Assembly: GCA_030248195.1 (NCBI GenBank)
Contig: JASAND010020557.1
Coordinates: 40,001-104,000, forward strand
Length of the DNA: 64,000 nucleotides
From: Trissonchulus latispiculum
Taxonomy: Eukaryota; Nematoda; Enoplea; Enoplida; Ironidae
Direction: 5' to 3'
Below, one piece after another: positions 35,050 through 45,799 of this stretch (its first letter is position 1; each line of letters begins with the position of its first letter). The translations under genes and the position numbers were made by a program. The notes beneath the pieces were generated by a model. That model worked only from the letters and a program-made list of their open reading frames with translations. It was not told the DNA's origin and searched no databases.

Positions 35050-36528
35050 GGCAAAAACTAAAGCTAAATAAAAATTAAACTAGGGGCAGCAGGTTAACAT
35101 AAAAACACTTGAAACACTGATTTCTTTAAGTCCCGCTTTACTATGCTGACTATGCGAACGACGCTCGTTGAACTTGACATTTTGCTTGTGGAAGTGTTTC
35201 GCTTTCTCTACTATAGCGCATAGGCCTATAAGAATAATTGTTTTAATACGGGAACGACTTGAACTGTTTTCCAAAGAAATCACAATCATTTTAAGTTCAT
35301 GCGATGGGACCATGTCAAAGTAGAAGCAGAAACCCAAAAAACCCCATCAGAAAAAAATGAGGTTCTCCATTTTTTATGCGTTTATCTAGCACTCGGTGAC
35401 TATAGCTCCGTGGCTACGTTGCGGATCTTTTCTATCTGACATTTTACTTCAAGATACTATATATCAAGGTGATAATTTGTATAATTGTATTGTCACCATA
35501 TTTGTGGCATATAACCATATGTACTGGCACTGGGGGAGGGTCCTTCTAAATTTAGAATTTAAAATGAAGAATGTGTGTGAATTTAGAAGAATTTAGATCG
35601 AAGTGAATAGCATGAAATGCCACAAAATTGGAATCAATGAAATACTGAAGACCAGATGAACAAGCTTGCAATAGATGTAAGTCCAGACAACGCACACACT
35701 TAGAATCCCCTTTCTCCCGAAACCTTAGAACCTCCAGCAAACACTGAAAACTAGATAGTAGAGAATAAAATCTCCAGAAAAAATTTAAGAACCCCCAAGA
35801 ACTCACATATGATCAAAAATATAACTACACATAGTTATAGGTAAATCTCTGCAAAAAATTAAGCACCCCCAGAACCTCGAGAATACAATGTCAGCTCATG
35901 CAAATTCAACAGGAATCTTTAAATCTTTGCATTATATCATACAATACTTAAAGGAACTTGAAGAGACTGGAGTACAACGGATTTTTCACTTCTACATTGA
36001 AATAAACTAAAGTTACTTTGCTTAAATTTATGTAAATTAATGTAAATTATTTGTTAATATTGCAATTTATTTGTAGGAATTAACCTTTAAAAATCTATTA
36101 AAATGCTTTACAGAAACGATCTATTAAAAAGCTTTGCTTAGTGAGTTTTACTTGGCAAAGTATGGAATTTGATAAGTATTAGACTTTAAAACCGATGCAG
36201 AGCTAAACAAACAACTATGGTTAATCTTGGGATCTGGATGTCTCAGCTTTGGCATAAATTTAAACTTGCCAAACTAGTCAAACAAGTTTATCAGTCAAGC
36301 ACTTTTTTGAATCCTGTTGAGACCGTCGCTCTCCCTTCAAACAACCTAAAGAAAATGTCTACTGATTTTGATTTGGGAATGTTAAGTACGCGGCCTTTCT
36401 TCAATTATTGCTCTACAGCAGAAAAATGCAAGAAACTACAAATATGCCCTAGACGGGCATGGGTTCCGGGTAGAATAGGGAAAGAAGGCTGAAGCGGAAA
36501 AATGCCAATAGATTCGTGCAGATTGATG
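35050..36528. other. Unassigned AT-rich sequence
   Basis: A run at 35700-35880 repeats the phrase 'GAACCCCCA/GAACCTCCA' with AT spacers. An open frame at 36217-36492 (91 codons, plus strand) has no recognised domain. No repeat boundaries seen. Confidence 0.35.
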
Positions 36529-36687
36529 TCTAGCCAGCGCCTAAAATGATTGATACCAGATTCTTGGTGCAGAATAAGGAATCTAGCCAGCGCTTAAAAT
36601 GATTGAAACCAGCTTTTTGGTGCAGAATAGGAAATCTAGTCAGCACCTAAAATGTTTAAAACCAGCGTCTGGGGTAGAATAGGCGCC
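36529..36687. repeat. 53-bp tandem repeat, three units
   Basis: Units start TCTAGCCAGCGCC (36529), TCTAGCCAGCGCT (36582) and TCTAGTCAGCACC (36635), each running through ACCAG...TGGTGCAGAATA. Divergence between units is small to moderate. Confidence 0.85.
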
Positions 36688-37288
36688 TCTCTCCATTCAC
36701 CCTATTCGCGTGAAGTGCTCAGATATATACTTAATCACAATGGCGTGAGTATAATATGTACATTGGTATGAGATGGCTTACGAGGTAAAATACCAGCCGA
36801 GATGATAAAATAATCAATATTCAAGACCACATAGGTCATTCTGCACAAAGAGCTGTACAAAACAATGTAATGGTGCAATGCAATGTGGTCTTCGGTGGAC
36901 TGAATGCAATAGACATTGAACAGTCGTTATGCGAAACAGAATCAGTTAACAACGCCCTTAAAATTGTTTTTCGACAAACGCCCAATGATTTCTCCTTACT
37001 CTTGACTAAATTTGTAGGTCAGGTAGCTAATAGGCATTATTCGATAAACTTGGGTAGATCTGGACAGTTGTGTTCGAAGGTTGGGAGTAAGCAGTTGGGT
37101 TCGAATACTGGGGGTGTTTCGTGTGTGCTCCAATTTTGGTCAAGCTCTTTTATTTTGTCTGGAATTTTGTATTTTCTAACACTTGTCATTGAGTTTGCTT
37201 GAAATTTAATAAACCGTTGTAATTGCTAATCGAGTTTCAGTTGGTCAGGGTCATTCGCTCCTCCCACATCGGACACCACGGTATTTCA
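36688..37288. other. Unassigned sequence with a 110-codon open frame
   Basis: The plus-strand frame at 36870-37202 has a hydrophobic C-terminus and no recognisable motif. It may be chance. No other element is seen. Confidence 0.35.
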
Positions 37289-38437
37289 CCTGTAATCTAT
37301 AATACGACCAAAAGAAACTGTGTGTACAAACTTTGACCATTTATAGCAGATTAGCCTTTGGAGTAAACCCCAACAATGTATATATTTTTAGAATAATCCG
37401 GAACTCGAGATTTCGGAAATTCGAAAAAATCCGAAATTCCGGGTTTCATTTACGGAAAATCTAAATTTTTTTGCCGAATTTATCGCGATCGAAATTTTGT
37501 TTCCACAATCGAATAGAGCTGAGCCAACAGCATATTTTTGCTTCAACAAGCTTTTCACGAAAATGCACAAAATTTTCGGAATTACGGGTTATCTTCCGAA
37601 TTTTAAAAATTTTTCCTATACCAACAAGATGGGTAATTCTTTCGAAAGCTTTTAACGAGCTAAACAACTTTTATTATAGAATGCATTCTTGAAAACGCAC
37701 TCAATTCCCAGAATTCACGAAAAACCGGATTTTAAAAATTTTCTCCAATATCCCACAATATGGGTATCATTTGAAAGCTCTTGATAAGCTGAATAACGTT
37801 TGTAATAGAACCAATATCTGAAAATGCTGCAAATTCTCGGTATTAAATAAAAACGTGCTAGCTAGTGTTAGAGCCGGTTTTCGTGAATTACGGGAATTGG
37901 TACATTTTCAGAAAATGGTTCTATCACAAAAGTTATTTAGCTCATCAAGAGCTTTCAAATGATACCCTTATTCTGGGGTATTGGAGAAAACTTTTAAAAT
38001 CCGGTTTTCGTGAATTATGGGAATTGAGTGCGTTTTCAAGAATTCATTCTATAATAAAAGTTATTTAGCTCGTTAAGAGCTTTCGAATGATACCCATCTA
38101 GTTGGTATAGGAAAAATTTTTAAAATTCGAGAATTTTGATAACCCGGAATTCCGGAAATTTTGTGCATTTTCGTGAAAAGCTTGTTGAAGCAAAAATATG
38201 CTGTTGGCCCAGCTCTATTCGATCGCGGAAACAAAATTTCGATCGCGATAAATATTCGGCAAAAGATTAAAAAATAGATTTTCCGTAAATGAAACCCGGA
38301 ATTCCGGATTTTACCGAATTTCCGAAATCTCGAGTTCCGTACTATTCTAAAAATATGTGCATTGTTGGTGTTTACTCCAAAGGCTAATCTGCTATAAATG
38401 ATCAAAGTTTGTACACACAATTGTTGGTCGTACAGGA
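37289..38437. mobile_element. Foldback element, 1.15 kb, arms about 550 bp
   Basis: The left arm (37289-37840) and right arm (37880-38437) are inverted copies across nearly their whole length. The outer part pairs GTGTGTACAAACTTTGA with its complement, then AACAATGTATATATTT, then repeated 'CGGAATTCCGG'-like blocks. The centre is near 37860. The ends begin CCTGTA..TACGACC. No coding sequence. The AATGTATATATTT stretch also occurs in the inverted repeat at 8.8 and 13.3 kb. Confidence 0.85.
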
Positions 38438-39069
38438 TTCTAACTTAATAGACAGCACAGTTTTACTAACTCTAGTAGACTCAAACTTCACAATAGTTTG
38501 ACTAGAAATTATTTTCAGCTGCTATTCCAAGACTGGATAGAAATTATGGTTTTCCACTAAATTGCTAAGCTATTCTGAGGCTTTTATTAGCATTGTAGCA
38601 GCAATATTGTAGCGGGGGTAGTAAGTTTCCCTACCTACTAACGCCGTTACCACACCCAGACTTACCGGATGCAGAGACCGTGGCACAGATGGATAACTAA
38701 CCGACCACAGGAGACGGTTGGACAGCCTCGCCAGAAAATAAACCGGGTAAGTAGTCCTGTCCTAAGTGAAGAGATGACATGCCCTCAGTTACACATGCAA
38801 ACACACAATACAAAAGACTTACTACACACGGGACTCATCAACGTACCAGTAGCTAAAGGGGAGAGCAATATACAAAGGGGAATTTACACAGCAAATAATG
38901 GGAGAGAGATAATTATAATTACTAGAATGAAGGGGGAAGCGAATGTTGGGTTGAACCCTCCTACGAACGCTTCCTAGTGGAAGTTTTCCCCAATCACGTA
39001 GCTCCCCGTACAGCAAGGGGGGAGGGAACTCACCCAATCCCAAACGTACACGTTGGGGGAGCTACGTGT
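38438..39069. other. Unassigned sequence
   Basis: A GC-richer block starts near 38610 (GTAGCGGGGGTAGTAAG). I see no clear gene. It may belong to the decayed LTR element whose coding remnants lie at 39.4-42.8 kb. Confidence 0.3.
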
Positions 39070-39186
39070 CTTGCAAAATAGACCCAGCCCACAAGTGATG
39101 ATGTTATCCTAAGCCTGACGCGTAGCTAGCTTAGCTACAGTAGCCAGCAACGGAAAGGTTGACCATGCGTCACCTTAATCCGTTAC
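39070..39186. repeat. 117-bp direct repeat, first copy
   Basis: From CTTGCAAAATAGACCCAGCC to TTAATCCGTTACA this matches 45043-45161 with few changes and in the same orientation. The pair brackets the tract with minus-strand gag, protease and exonuclease remnants. It may mark terminal repeats of that element or a separate short element. Confidence 0.75.
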
Positions 39187-39429
39187 ATCTCCCCTGTGCT
39201 CGACATCCGAACTCCCGAGAGGATCACTGCACAAAGGGCGAACTGGTACGTGAGCTGAGCTCTCAATACAAACACGTACAGTACAAGGCAATGATGCCAC
39301 AAATACGTACACAAAACAAATGGCTCGTCCACTGCAAGTCACAACTAGACTAAACGAGACTATATGAAACTAGTCGAAACTAACAAAATACGTATTTGTG
39401 TTTTAATATATATGAAAAGTTCAATAAGG

Positions 39430-40005
39430 AAAGTCATCTTTCCATGAAGAAAATGTCATAATAGATGGGATTTGGTGGTGAAGATTAGTTCCCTGGAGCA
39501 TGAGGGTAGGTGACGACGCACTCAATACTCCATCAAGATCGTGTCCGTGATCTTGTGTTTGTCCTGCGGGTGGGGCTCCAAGGGATTGCACAAGGTCAGG
39601 GAAACCGATGGATGGAAAATGTTTTCCTCGTGACCGGGTCGGGCGCAGCCAACGAACGCCGTCCCAATTGACTGGCAGGTCAATTGGCTGGTTCGTCAAC
39701 GCCGCTGGCGGCTCCTTTCGGAAGAATGGAGGGGCATGGAGACCCTTCTTATACCGCTACGCCGCCGCTACAATGCGTGTCCTGACCACGTCGAGGTAGG
39801 CGTCCAGCCGGGCACCAGTCAAGGGAACCCGATTAAACCGGTCCTCCCAGAGCTCGTCGGGTCCAGCCTGCATGAACCAAAGGCCCACCTCGGTGTATCT
39901 CTGCCGGCGTAGGCTGTTCGATCTTAAATAAGTCATAGATGGTTAGTAAGACAGTTCCTCCGTTCCGCGGGACACCGTCTCAGAAATGTCCTTCTTGAGT
40001 AGGTC
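39430..40005 (-). pseudogene. Minus-strand coding remnant downstream of the exonuclease
   Basis: GC-richer DNA with broken minus-strand frames, for example 39421-39699 with VNWDGVRWLRP and GKHFPSIGFPDLV. The composition matches the exonuclease ORF and it probably continues the same decayed protein. I cannot assign a domain. Confidence 0.35.
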
Positions 40006-41125
40006 TCAGAAGACGGTGACCAAATAGACCCGGAACGGTGGAAACTTGTCTCTGTTGTAATGTGATGGATATTGTGGTGGTAGTTCTCGAATGGTTGACA
40101 TTCGGCCGTCCGACTTCTTGATCTGTTTGACGCGAGGCACATGATAAGAATGTGACTTCGGTCGTAACCGGCTGATCGTGTCGGCCGCATGATGTCGTTC
40201 ACGATCATGACGAGACGCTCTGGTAAAAAACGTGTATTTCGCACTGCTTAGATAGATGACTTGAATCCACTCGTCCAGCAGTTGTGCATTAGCGACCTTC
40301 ACCAAGCAAGCATAGGGGGTCAGTACATACTTGGCTTTTTCTGCACTGGAACAGGCCGCACATCCTTGGAAATCGGCTGGTTGGAGTCCTTTTGTGTAGG
40401 GCACATCGCAACATTCGCAGATTAATTCCCACGGTACCACAGGAAGGTCCGGATTTAATCGTCGACGAGCCTGAATGTAAGGTACCGACTGTGCGACGAC
40501 CGACGAGGTTTCCATGTTCGTGAGGCCGCAGAATTTGGCCAAACGAAGAAAGTCAGCCTGACCACCAGCAAATACCAAATAGACGGGCTCAGGTGGATGC
40601 AGGATGGTCTTCAAAGCATATAAAAATGAATAATAGTCCAATAGTGATGCCAGGATTTCACTGACCATGATCATGAAAACCTTCGGATGTCGGGCGGGGA
40701 CTAGGCCCGCGATCTGGATCATAGTGATCGCTGTATCAGATTTGTTGCCGAACTGAGTGTATGTCAATGTACTCAATGTCAATAGCCACGACGCCTGTAG
40801 CATGATAGGTGTCAAGAATGTCCGGAATGGCGTCAAAGGACGCCTCAAGTGTTCTGATCAGCCTCAACGGTTGAAACTGACCCGGCATCTGAAGGTGATC
40901 AGCACAGAACCGACCACGTTTCTCCGGTTCTGACAATGTCTGGATGTTCGCGATGGCTTCTCTCAGGCAAGCGTCTGGGTGGGCGACGTCAAAATCCCTC
41001 TCTCGTCCCATCAGCACTGCTTTCAGATATTCATGATAGACGGCCATCCCGTGAATATGCTCCTGTGCCCTTTCCTGTAGATTCCCAGGGATGGCTTCGA
41101 TTTCTTCACAGGGTTGGACCCTCAT
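40006..41125 (-). pseudogene. Decayed 3'-5' exonuclease (DEDD, DNA_pol_A_exo1-like)
   Basis: Two overlapping minus-strand frames make one domain. The first (41125-40736) ends in GVVAIDIE, which fits the Exo I D-x-E motif. After a frameshift just past it, the second runs on with TAITMIQIAG (the usual QIA strand), LVFAGGQADFLRLAKFCGL (Exo II aspartate, close to the EXD1/Egalitarian-type QD), WELICECCDV and YVLTPYACLVKVANAQLL. The last fits Exo III, where YA..DAYACL is expected, but the aspartate is lost. These motifs lie in the right order with right spacing. The active site would be dead. A Cys-rich stretch (CECC...CAAC) lies between motifs. Upstream on the same strand are protease and zinc-knuckle remnants. 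Confidence 0.6.
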
Positions 41126-41139
41126 AGCTAAGTGCGATG

Positions 41140-41760
41140 GCCTTCTCCAATGGTGGTATCCGTCCGCTTTGATGGTAATACGTCAGGGAGTGCTCATGGC
41201 CTTCCAGGACCATAGGTACATTGGAGACCATCTCGTCCATTCCGGCTGCCAATCGGGGTTGGGGGACATCCGGGCTTCCCACTACGTCCACCGGATTAAC
41301 ATCCCGCTCTTCGTTGATTTTCTTTAACTATCATGAGTTGGCCTGCTTTAGCTTGACCATCGGCAACGTCGCCCATGGTAATGTTCTGTCAGGTGGTTTC
41401 ACTACCATAAGGTGGTTTCTCGGTGTGCAAATCCACCAAGAGAGGGGTAACCGATGACGGCCCCGCCTTCTGAGATTGACCACCAGGACGGCTGGAGCTT
41501 CGTCGATTTCAGATGCGGATTTTTCCGATTTTGTCCCACGCTGGTTCTTCTTACAACCACCCCGGTTCTTCTTCTTAAATTTAGCAGAAGTTGACAGAGA
41601 TACTTAGCAACCGATGAAGCCGTGTCTAAAGATGCCAACGACTGGCTTTGCATCTTTTTCAGGACGACTTGACGTTGGCATTCCAACAATGCCATCTGAT
41701 GTTCAATGTCCTTGAGAGACAATGTGGTTTCCTTCCCAGGAACCACCGGGGCAGCGTCTT
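41140..41760 (-). pseudogene. Unrecognised minus-strand coding remnant
   Basis: Frames at 41746-41402 (KDIEHQMALLECQRQVVLKK, likely coiled coil), a Lys-rich stretch near 41570 and 41291-41106 (AGMDEMVSNVPMVLEGHEH) follow one another through frameshifts. The last joins smoothly, by one frame change, to the start of the exonuclease ORF. It looks like one decayed polyprotein. No family recognised. Confidence 0.4.
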
Positions 41761-41869
41761 TGTAGTTCTGGGCGCACTAGCGGAACAAACTGAGGTTGGA
41801 CAGTTCTTCCTGGACGTTCGGTGTTTCTTCCCGGCCACTAGCACAAACTGCTTTACAACAAACTGGTTT

Positions 41870-41950
41870 AAGGAACCCCCCGATATTTTAATAAAGTTTA
41901 TTGCCTATGATGCTAATCGAAGCTCCAATATCAATGAGTACCCTCGTTTG
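41870..41950 (-). pseudogene. Retroviral-type aspartic protease motif
   Basis: On the minus strand the peptide RVLIDIGASISIIG matches the catalytic loop of retropepsins, with DIG in place of the usual DSG/DTG. A stop follows within ten codons. It sits between the CCHC remnant (42.2 kb) and the exonuclease remnant, the order expected for gag-protease. Only the motif is preserved. Confidence 0.55.
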
Positions 41951-42139
41951 AACACCTCCCACCGTTCCCATTATATGCAATCAACCTATATGCAATCAAC
42001 CACCACCACCTCTTTTCTTAAATCCACCACCACCGCGACCTAATGACAGGAAGCGAACCGAACCACGCACTGCACCTCAAATTGACCAGTGCCATCATCC
42101 TTCTGTTTCAGCAGACATCCAAAATACCTGCTGTTGACC

Positions 42140-42750
42140 ATCCTGAGCCAAAGTGGGTCGTCACCCCAGAAGGTGATGTTCTTATTATACACCGGACAAT
42201 GGACCCACCTGTGACCAGGTTCCGCAGTAGGTACAACGATCGGACCTATCCTGACCGGAAGATGTCTTCCCTGAACTACCAGTGGCCACCTGTTGCTCCA
42301 CCAGGAAGCAGACTTCCTCCGTTTTCAAATCTTGCATGTTTGGGTTGTCCAATATCTCACAAGCTGCGACCACTTCATCGTCCCAGGTTTGACGGTCTAC
42401 TGTCATCGCCTGACTCTGGACGATCGAGTTCCTTATGTCCTGAAGCTCACGCTTGAGTTCGCGTACATACGCTGGACATTCCTGTTGGTCAACGGGTTGA
42501 ACCCTCTCACCATCACTCGCATGAAGATATCATTAGGCCTACGATGGTCCCAATTCTCGACACCAGCGAACGAACTGGCCACTTTCACCGGTAAAGCCGA
42601 CTTGAGTCCACGAGAGGCCCTCCCACCACCTTAAGCTCCCGTTCCTTCAGCTCGGCCGTTGGAAAGCCTTTACAGGCGATGAACCTCAAAGTCCAAAGTC
42701 CTGATGGTTTCATCATGAAACTGCTAAGTCTGAACAGCTGAACCGCCAGG
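42140..42750 (-). pseudogene. gag-like remnant with CCHC zinc knuckle
   Basis: On the minus strand around 42200-42240, C-T-Y-C is followed, after a small frame slip, by PGHRWVHCP, giving the CX2C...GHX4C pattern of a nucleocapsid knuckle. Upstream frames (42720-42260) are broken by several stops and slips. This supports a decayed LTR retroelement on the minus strand. Confidence 0.45.
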
Positions 42751-43009
42751 TTGGTTGTCATCCAGTGATACCATGTTTCAGGCCGCTGTCACGAAGACAG
42801 AGTCCGACGACGGACCATCTGCTGGAAGTTCAGGTTCAGATAGGGCGGTCAAAGAACCGGATTTTGGTGGGTCCAGAGACGGGGCACTGCTTTTCCGAAC
42901 AGTCTCTGATACCCAGCTACTCTTCTTTCTTCTTACCTACGCTAGTGAGGCGGAATTAGAACGGGGGTCGCATCCATAGCACCGAATCCCGGGGTCGTTT
43001 CGCAAAAAA

Positions 43010-43140
43010 CTTAAACCACTTAACTTAAACGACTTAACTTAAACTACTTAAGGGGGTCGTGGTCCAAATCTATACCGAGCTTCTGGAACACTGGCAGAAC
43101 CTGGTCCTTCTACTTTCATTCATTCATTCATTCTACGGTC
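43010..43140. repeat. Short tandem repeats
   Basis: About four ACTTAA(CTTAAAC) units occur at 43010-43050, and a CATT/TTCA microsatellite of five units at 43116-43135. Confidence 0.7.
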
Positions 43141-43155
43141 ATTAATTCAACTTAA

Positions 43156-44017
43156 CTACTTGAGTCAAAATTCGACCATTACCGATCTAGCTCAAATTGT
43201 GCTCATTGATAGTCCCTAGGTCCTACACAATCCACTGAAATTTGGGATGATTTCGTCCAGGAATAAAGAAGTCATAGTCATTCAAATTTTCCAAGTCGTA
43301 TTGAAAATGGCCTAAAATCAGAAATTTAGATTTTTTGCTTCTGACAACGATAACTTCTACGATAACGATAACGTTGGATACGTTCTACAGCTCATTTCGG
43401 AGATAAATACAATATCTAAAACTTGTCGAATAGCTTATTTCGAAATTCGGTTTCTAATTTTTGTAGCAATCCTTTTTATGAGGCAACTCCACAAATACAG
43501 AAAGTGAAAATTCACGAACATACGGTTTTTTGAGCGATAACTTTAAGTAGCTGCAAAATAGACGTTTGTGCCAAGAAGAAAAGTTTCTTCGAATTGTAAA
43601 AGCTATCGATTGATGTAGATACTGTGCATCTTTGTAAAGTTCGAAAAATTTCGAAAAATTATCAATTTTGACTCATCTTTTTAGTTGTCTCACGGAAACG
43701 ATTACTGCTAAAGACAGAAACCGAATTTCGAAAAAAGCTCTTCGACAAGTTTTAGATATTGTATTTAGCTCCGAAATGAGCTATAGAACTTTTCAAACGG
43801 TTTTGATTTGAGTAAGTTATCGTTGTCAGAAGCAAAAAATCTAAAGTTCCGATTTTGGGACCATTTTCAATAGGACTTGGAAATTTTGAGTGGCTATAAC
43901 ATTTTTATTCCTGGACGAAATCATCCCAAATTGCAATGGATTGTGTAGTACCCTAGGGGCTATCAATGAGCGCAATTTGAGCTAAATCGGTGAGGGTCGA
44001 ATTTTCGACCCAAGTAG
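43156..44017. mobile_element. Foldback element, 0.86 kb, arms about 430 bp
   Basis: It begins CTACTTGAGTC and ends GACCCAAGTAG. The arms pair through GCTCAAATTG.GCTCATTGATAG, GGATGATTTCGTCCAGGAATAAA and TTTTTTGCTTCTGACAACGATAAC, with the centre near 43590. No coding sequence. It is a distinct family from the 37289 element, though both have arms rich in CGAAAAATTTCG-like palindromes. Confidence 0.85.
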
Positions 44018-44680
44018 CCCCTGTGGGATATTACCCATTTAGGGCACTAGTAGCTGGCTGCGCAACAGCGCAGCACTAAAAAGTATTCGTGGTGCTATCT
44101 TCATATGCGTAGCGTAAAGTGTATTCTATTCGATGAAATTGTACAACTTTGAGCTATTTTGACATTTGTCTTATTCATGAATGATAAAGATGATTTCTTT
44201 TAGGCTAGCTACTCCACTAGCACAAAGTATATATAAACGAGAGAAAGTGTAGATTTACGGCATTTGGAAGTTTTGTCAGCACTGGGGTCGGGTGACGTTT
44301 ATCAGTTGGGTAAGGAGACGTGGGTGAAGTTTAGGTGTACGGGAGCGGGTAACGCCCTCCTTTGTGCTCTTTGTATCTTGTTAGCGTGCCCCTTTTGTAT
44401 TCTCTATTAGTTTTGTATGTCCGTTCTAAAGTTGGTATGACTATTTTGTATTCGTTATAGTAAAACCTAGCGGTTACTTGGTCTATTAGCTAAGGGGACG
44501 GTCGTCTAGGGCTTATAGGTGATTCTGTTCTAATTTACTCGCTAATCTACAACTCTCCTTGCACCTTTTCTCGCTTGGTTAGGACTGGATATCACACACT
44601 GAACACCTACTTGCAATCCTTTACCGAAGTCCGACACAGTTTACTACAGAGGTACATGCACAGTACTTCACACCCCTTAA
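44018..44680 (+). other. Probable part of a 5' LTR of the large plus-strand retroelement
   Basis: Non-coding sequence that ends GCACAGTACTTCACA at about 44672; the same string stands at 45757-45771 directly before a primer-binding-site candidate. The DNA between (44681-45750) is a mosaic of other repeats, so the LTR seems to be split. The LTR start is not identified. Confidence 0.4.
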
Positions 44681-45040
44681 GGTGGTAAGGTGGTTCCTTT
44701 TGGGCACATATTGCTGGTTGGCGGCGTAAATCAAGATGAAATTTGACGAAACTTTCCGAAATACGTTGTTTTAGCGTTCTAACACCGTCCGCGCAATCCC
44801 GATTCAAAAATTCGAGATTTCCGGTCAGGGAGCTTTTTCCCAATTCCTGAAAGTTTGGCAGCAGCTATACAGTTATGGCTATATTCATTCGAAAGATCTT
44901 GTTGCGCTTTATATTTTTGCTTTTTAAAGCAACGTTCTAGCTTTTCTCTACCGTGAGATATATCAGATTTTCTTGTTTTGGCGTCGAAAACTTGTCATTT
45001 TTGCAGAAATCAAATAATCCATCATTTCAATCATTGCCTT
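44681..45040. repeat. Partial inverted copy of the TTAA-flanked element at 11046-12016
   Basis: It starts GGTGG directly after TTAA (44677-44680) and matches the complement of 12016-11690, including GGGCACATATTG, AATTTGA.GAAACTTTCC and CAGAAATCAAATAATCCA. It stops abruptly at the 117-bp direct repeat, so one end is missing. Confidence 0.8.
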
Positions 45041-45042
45041 GA

Positions 45043-45161
45043 CTTGCAAAATAGACCCAGCCCACAAGTGATGATGTTATCCTAAGCCTGCCGGGTAGCT
45101 AAACTTAGCTACAGCCGCCAGCAACGGAAAGGTTGACCATGTGTCACTTTAATCCGTTACA
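45043..45161. repeat. 117-bp direct repeat, second copy
   Basis: Matches 39070-39186 in the same orientation. It is wedged between two partial MITE copies without spacer bases. Confidence 0.75.
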
Positions 45162-45162
45162 A

Positions 45163-45470
45163 TATGCTCCACAATGCTAAGATTAGTGTTGCCTCAAATT
45201 GGCCCAAGTTATGCGTTAACGTCGGTAAAATAGCTTATGCATTTAAGGTTTAAACCCCTAAAATTAGAAATTTCGACACTTGTGGAGGGTTTAATTTGGG
45301 CTAGTGAAGGCTGCGAGCTGAATCAGGTAAAGCCGGTGTGCTCCATTTTGAGCCTCTTCATTATACACAAGCATGCAAAGTTGCAGCTTTGGATCTTTGG
45401 ACCATGCGTAAGAATAGCTAATTTAAACAAACTTCAAAGGAACCGACGCGGAGGCACTTTTGAGGGGTAC
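45163..45470. repeat. Inverted copy of the 10525-10835 repeat
   Basis: Shared stretches include GTCGGTAAAATAGCTTA, TTTCGACACTTGTGGAGGGTTTAAT and GTAAGAATAGCTAATTTAAACAAACTTC. It lacks the left end of the 10.4-kb MITE. Confidence 0.8.
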
Positions 45471-45776
45471 CTTACCCTGGGATACCGGACCGTGCCGGCC
45501 CGAGTCAGGCCCGGCCCGAGGCCCCATTCAAGTCCCGAACACAACTCTACCCGAGGGAATTACAAAATATGTGCAATTGAGCGAAATTGGAGGAGGTCGA
45601 AACAACGGCAAAAAGTGACCCTCCCCCCCACCACTTAAAGTGACGTAAAACTATTTTGAGAAAGCAGAATTTCTTCATATTTAGCATATTTTTGGAAACT
45701 CATGAGGTCTATGGTTACAGCAAATTTTAGTTTCCTGAGTCGCATCAGATTTACACGCACAGTACTTCACAAATAG

Positions 45777-45788
45777 TGGCGACCGTGA
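45777..45788 (+). promoter_or_regulatory. Candidate primer-binding site TGGCGACCGTGA
   Basis: It starts with TGG, complementary to a tRNA CCA end, and lies five bases after an LTR-like end CACA and about 10 bases before the gag start at 45800. Form and place fit a Gypsy-type primer-binding site. I cannot confirm the tRNA. Confidence 0.55.
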
Positions 45789-45799
45789 TTTTTCAGTAG

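Noticed and set aside
42755..42979. Plus-strand Ser-rich protein
   Set aside because: The plus frame is the complement of a decayed minus-strand gag-like tract and shows no domain.
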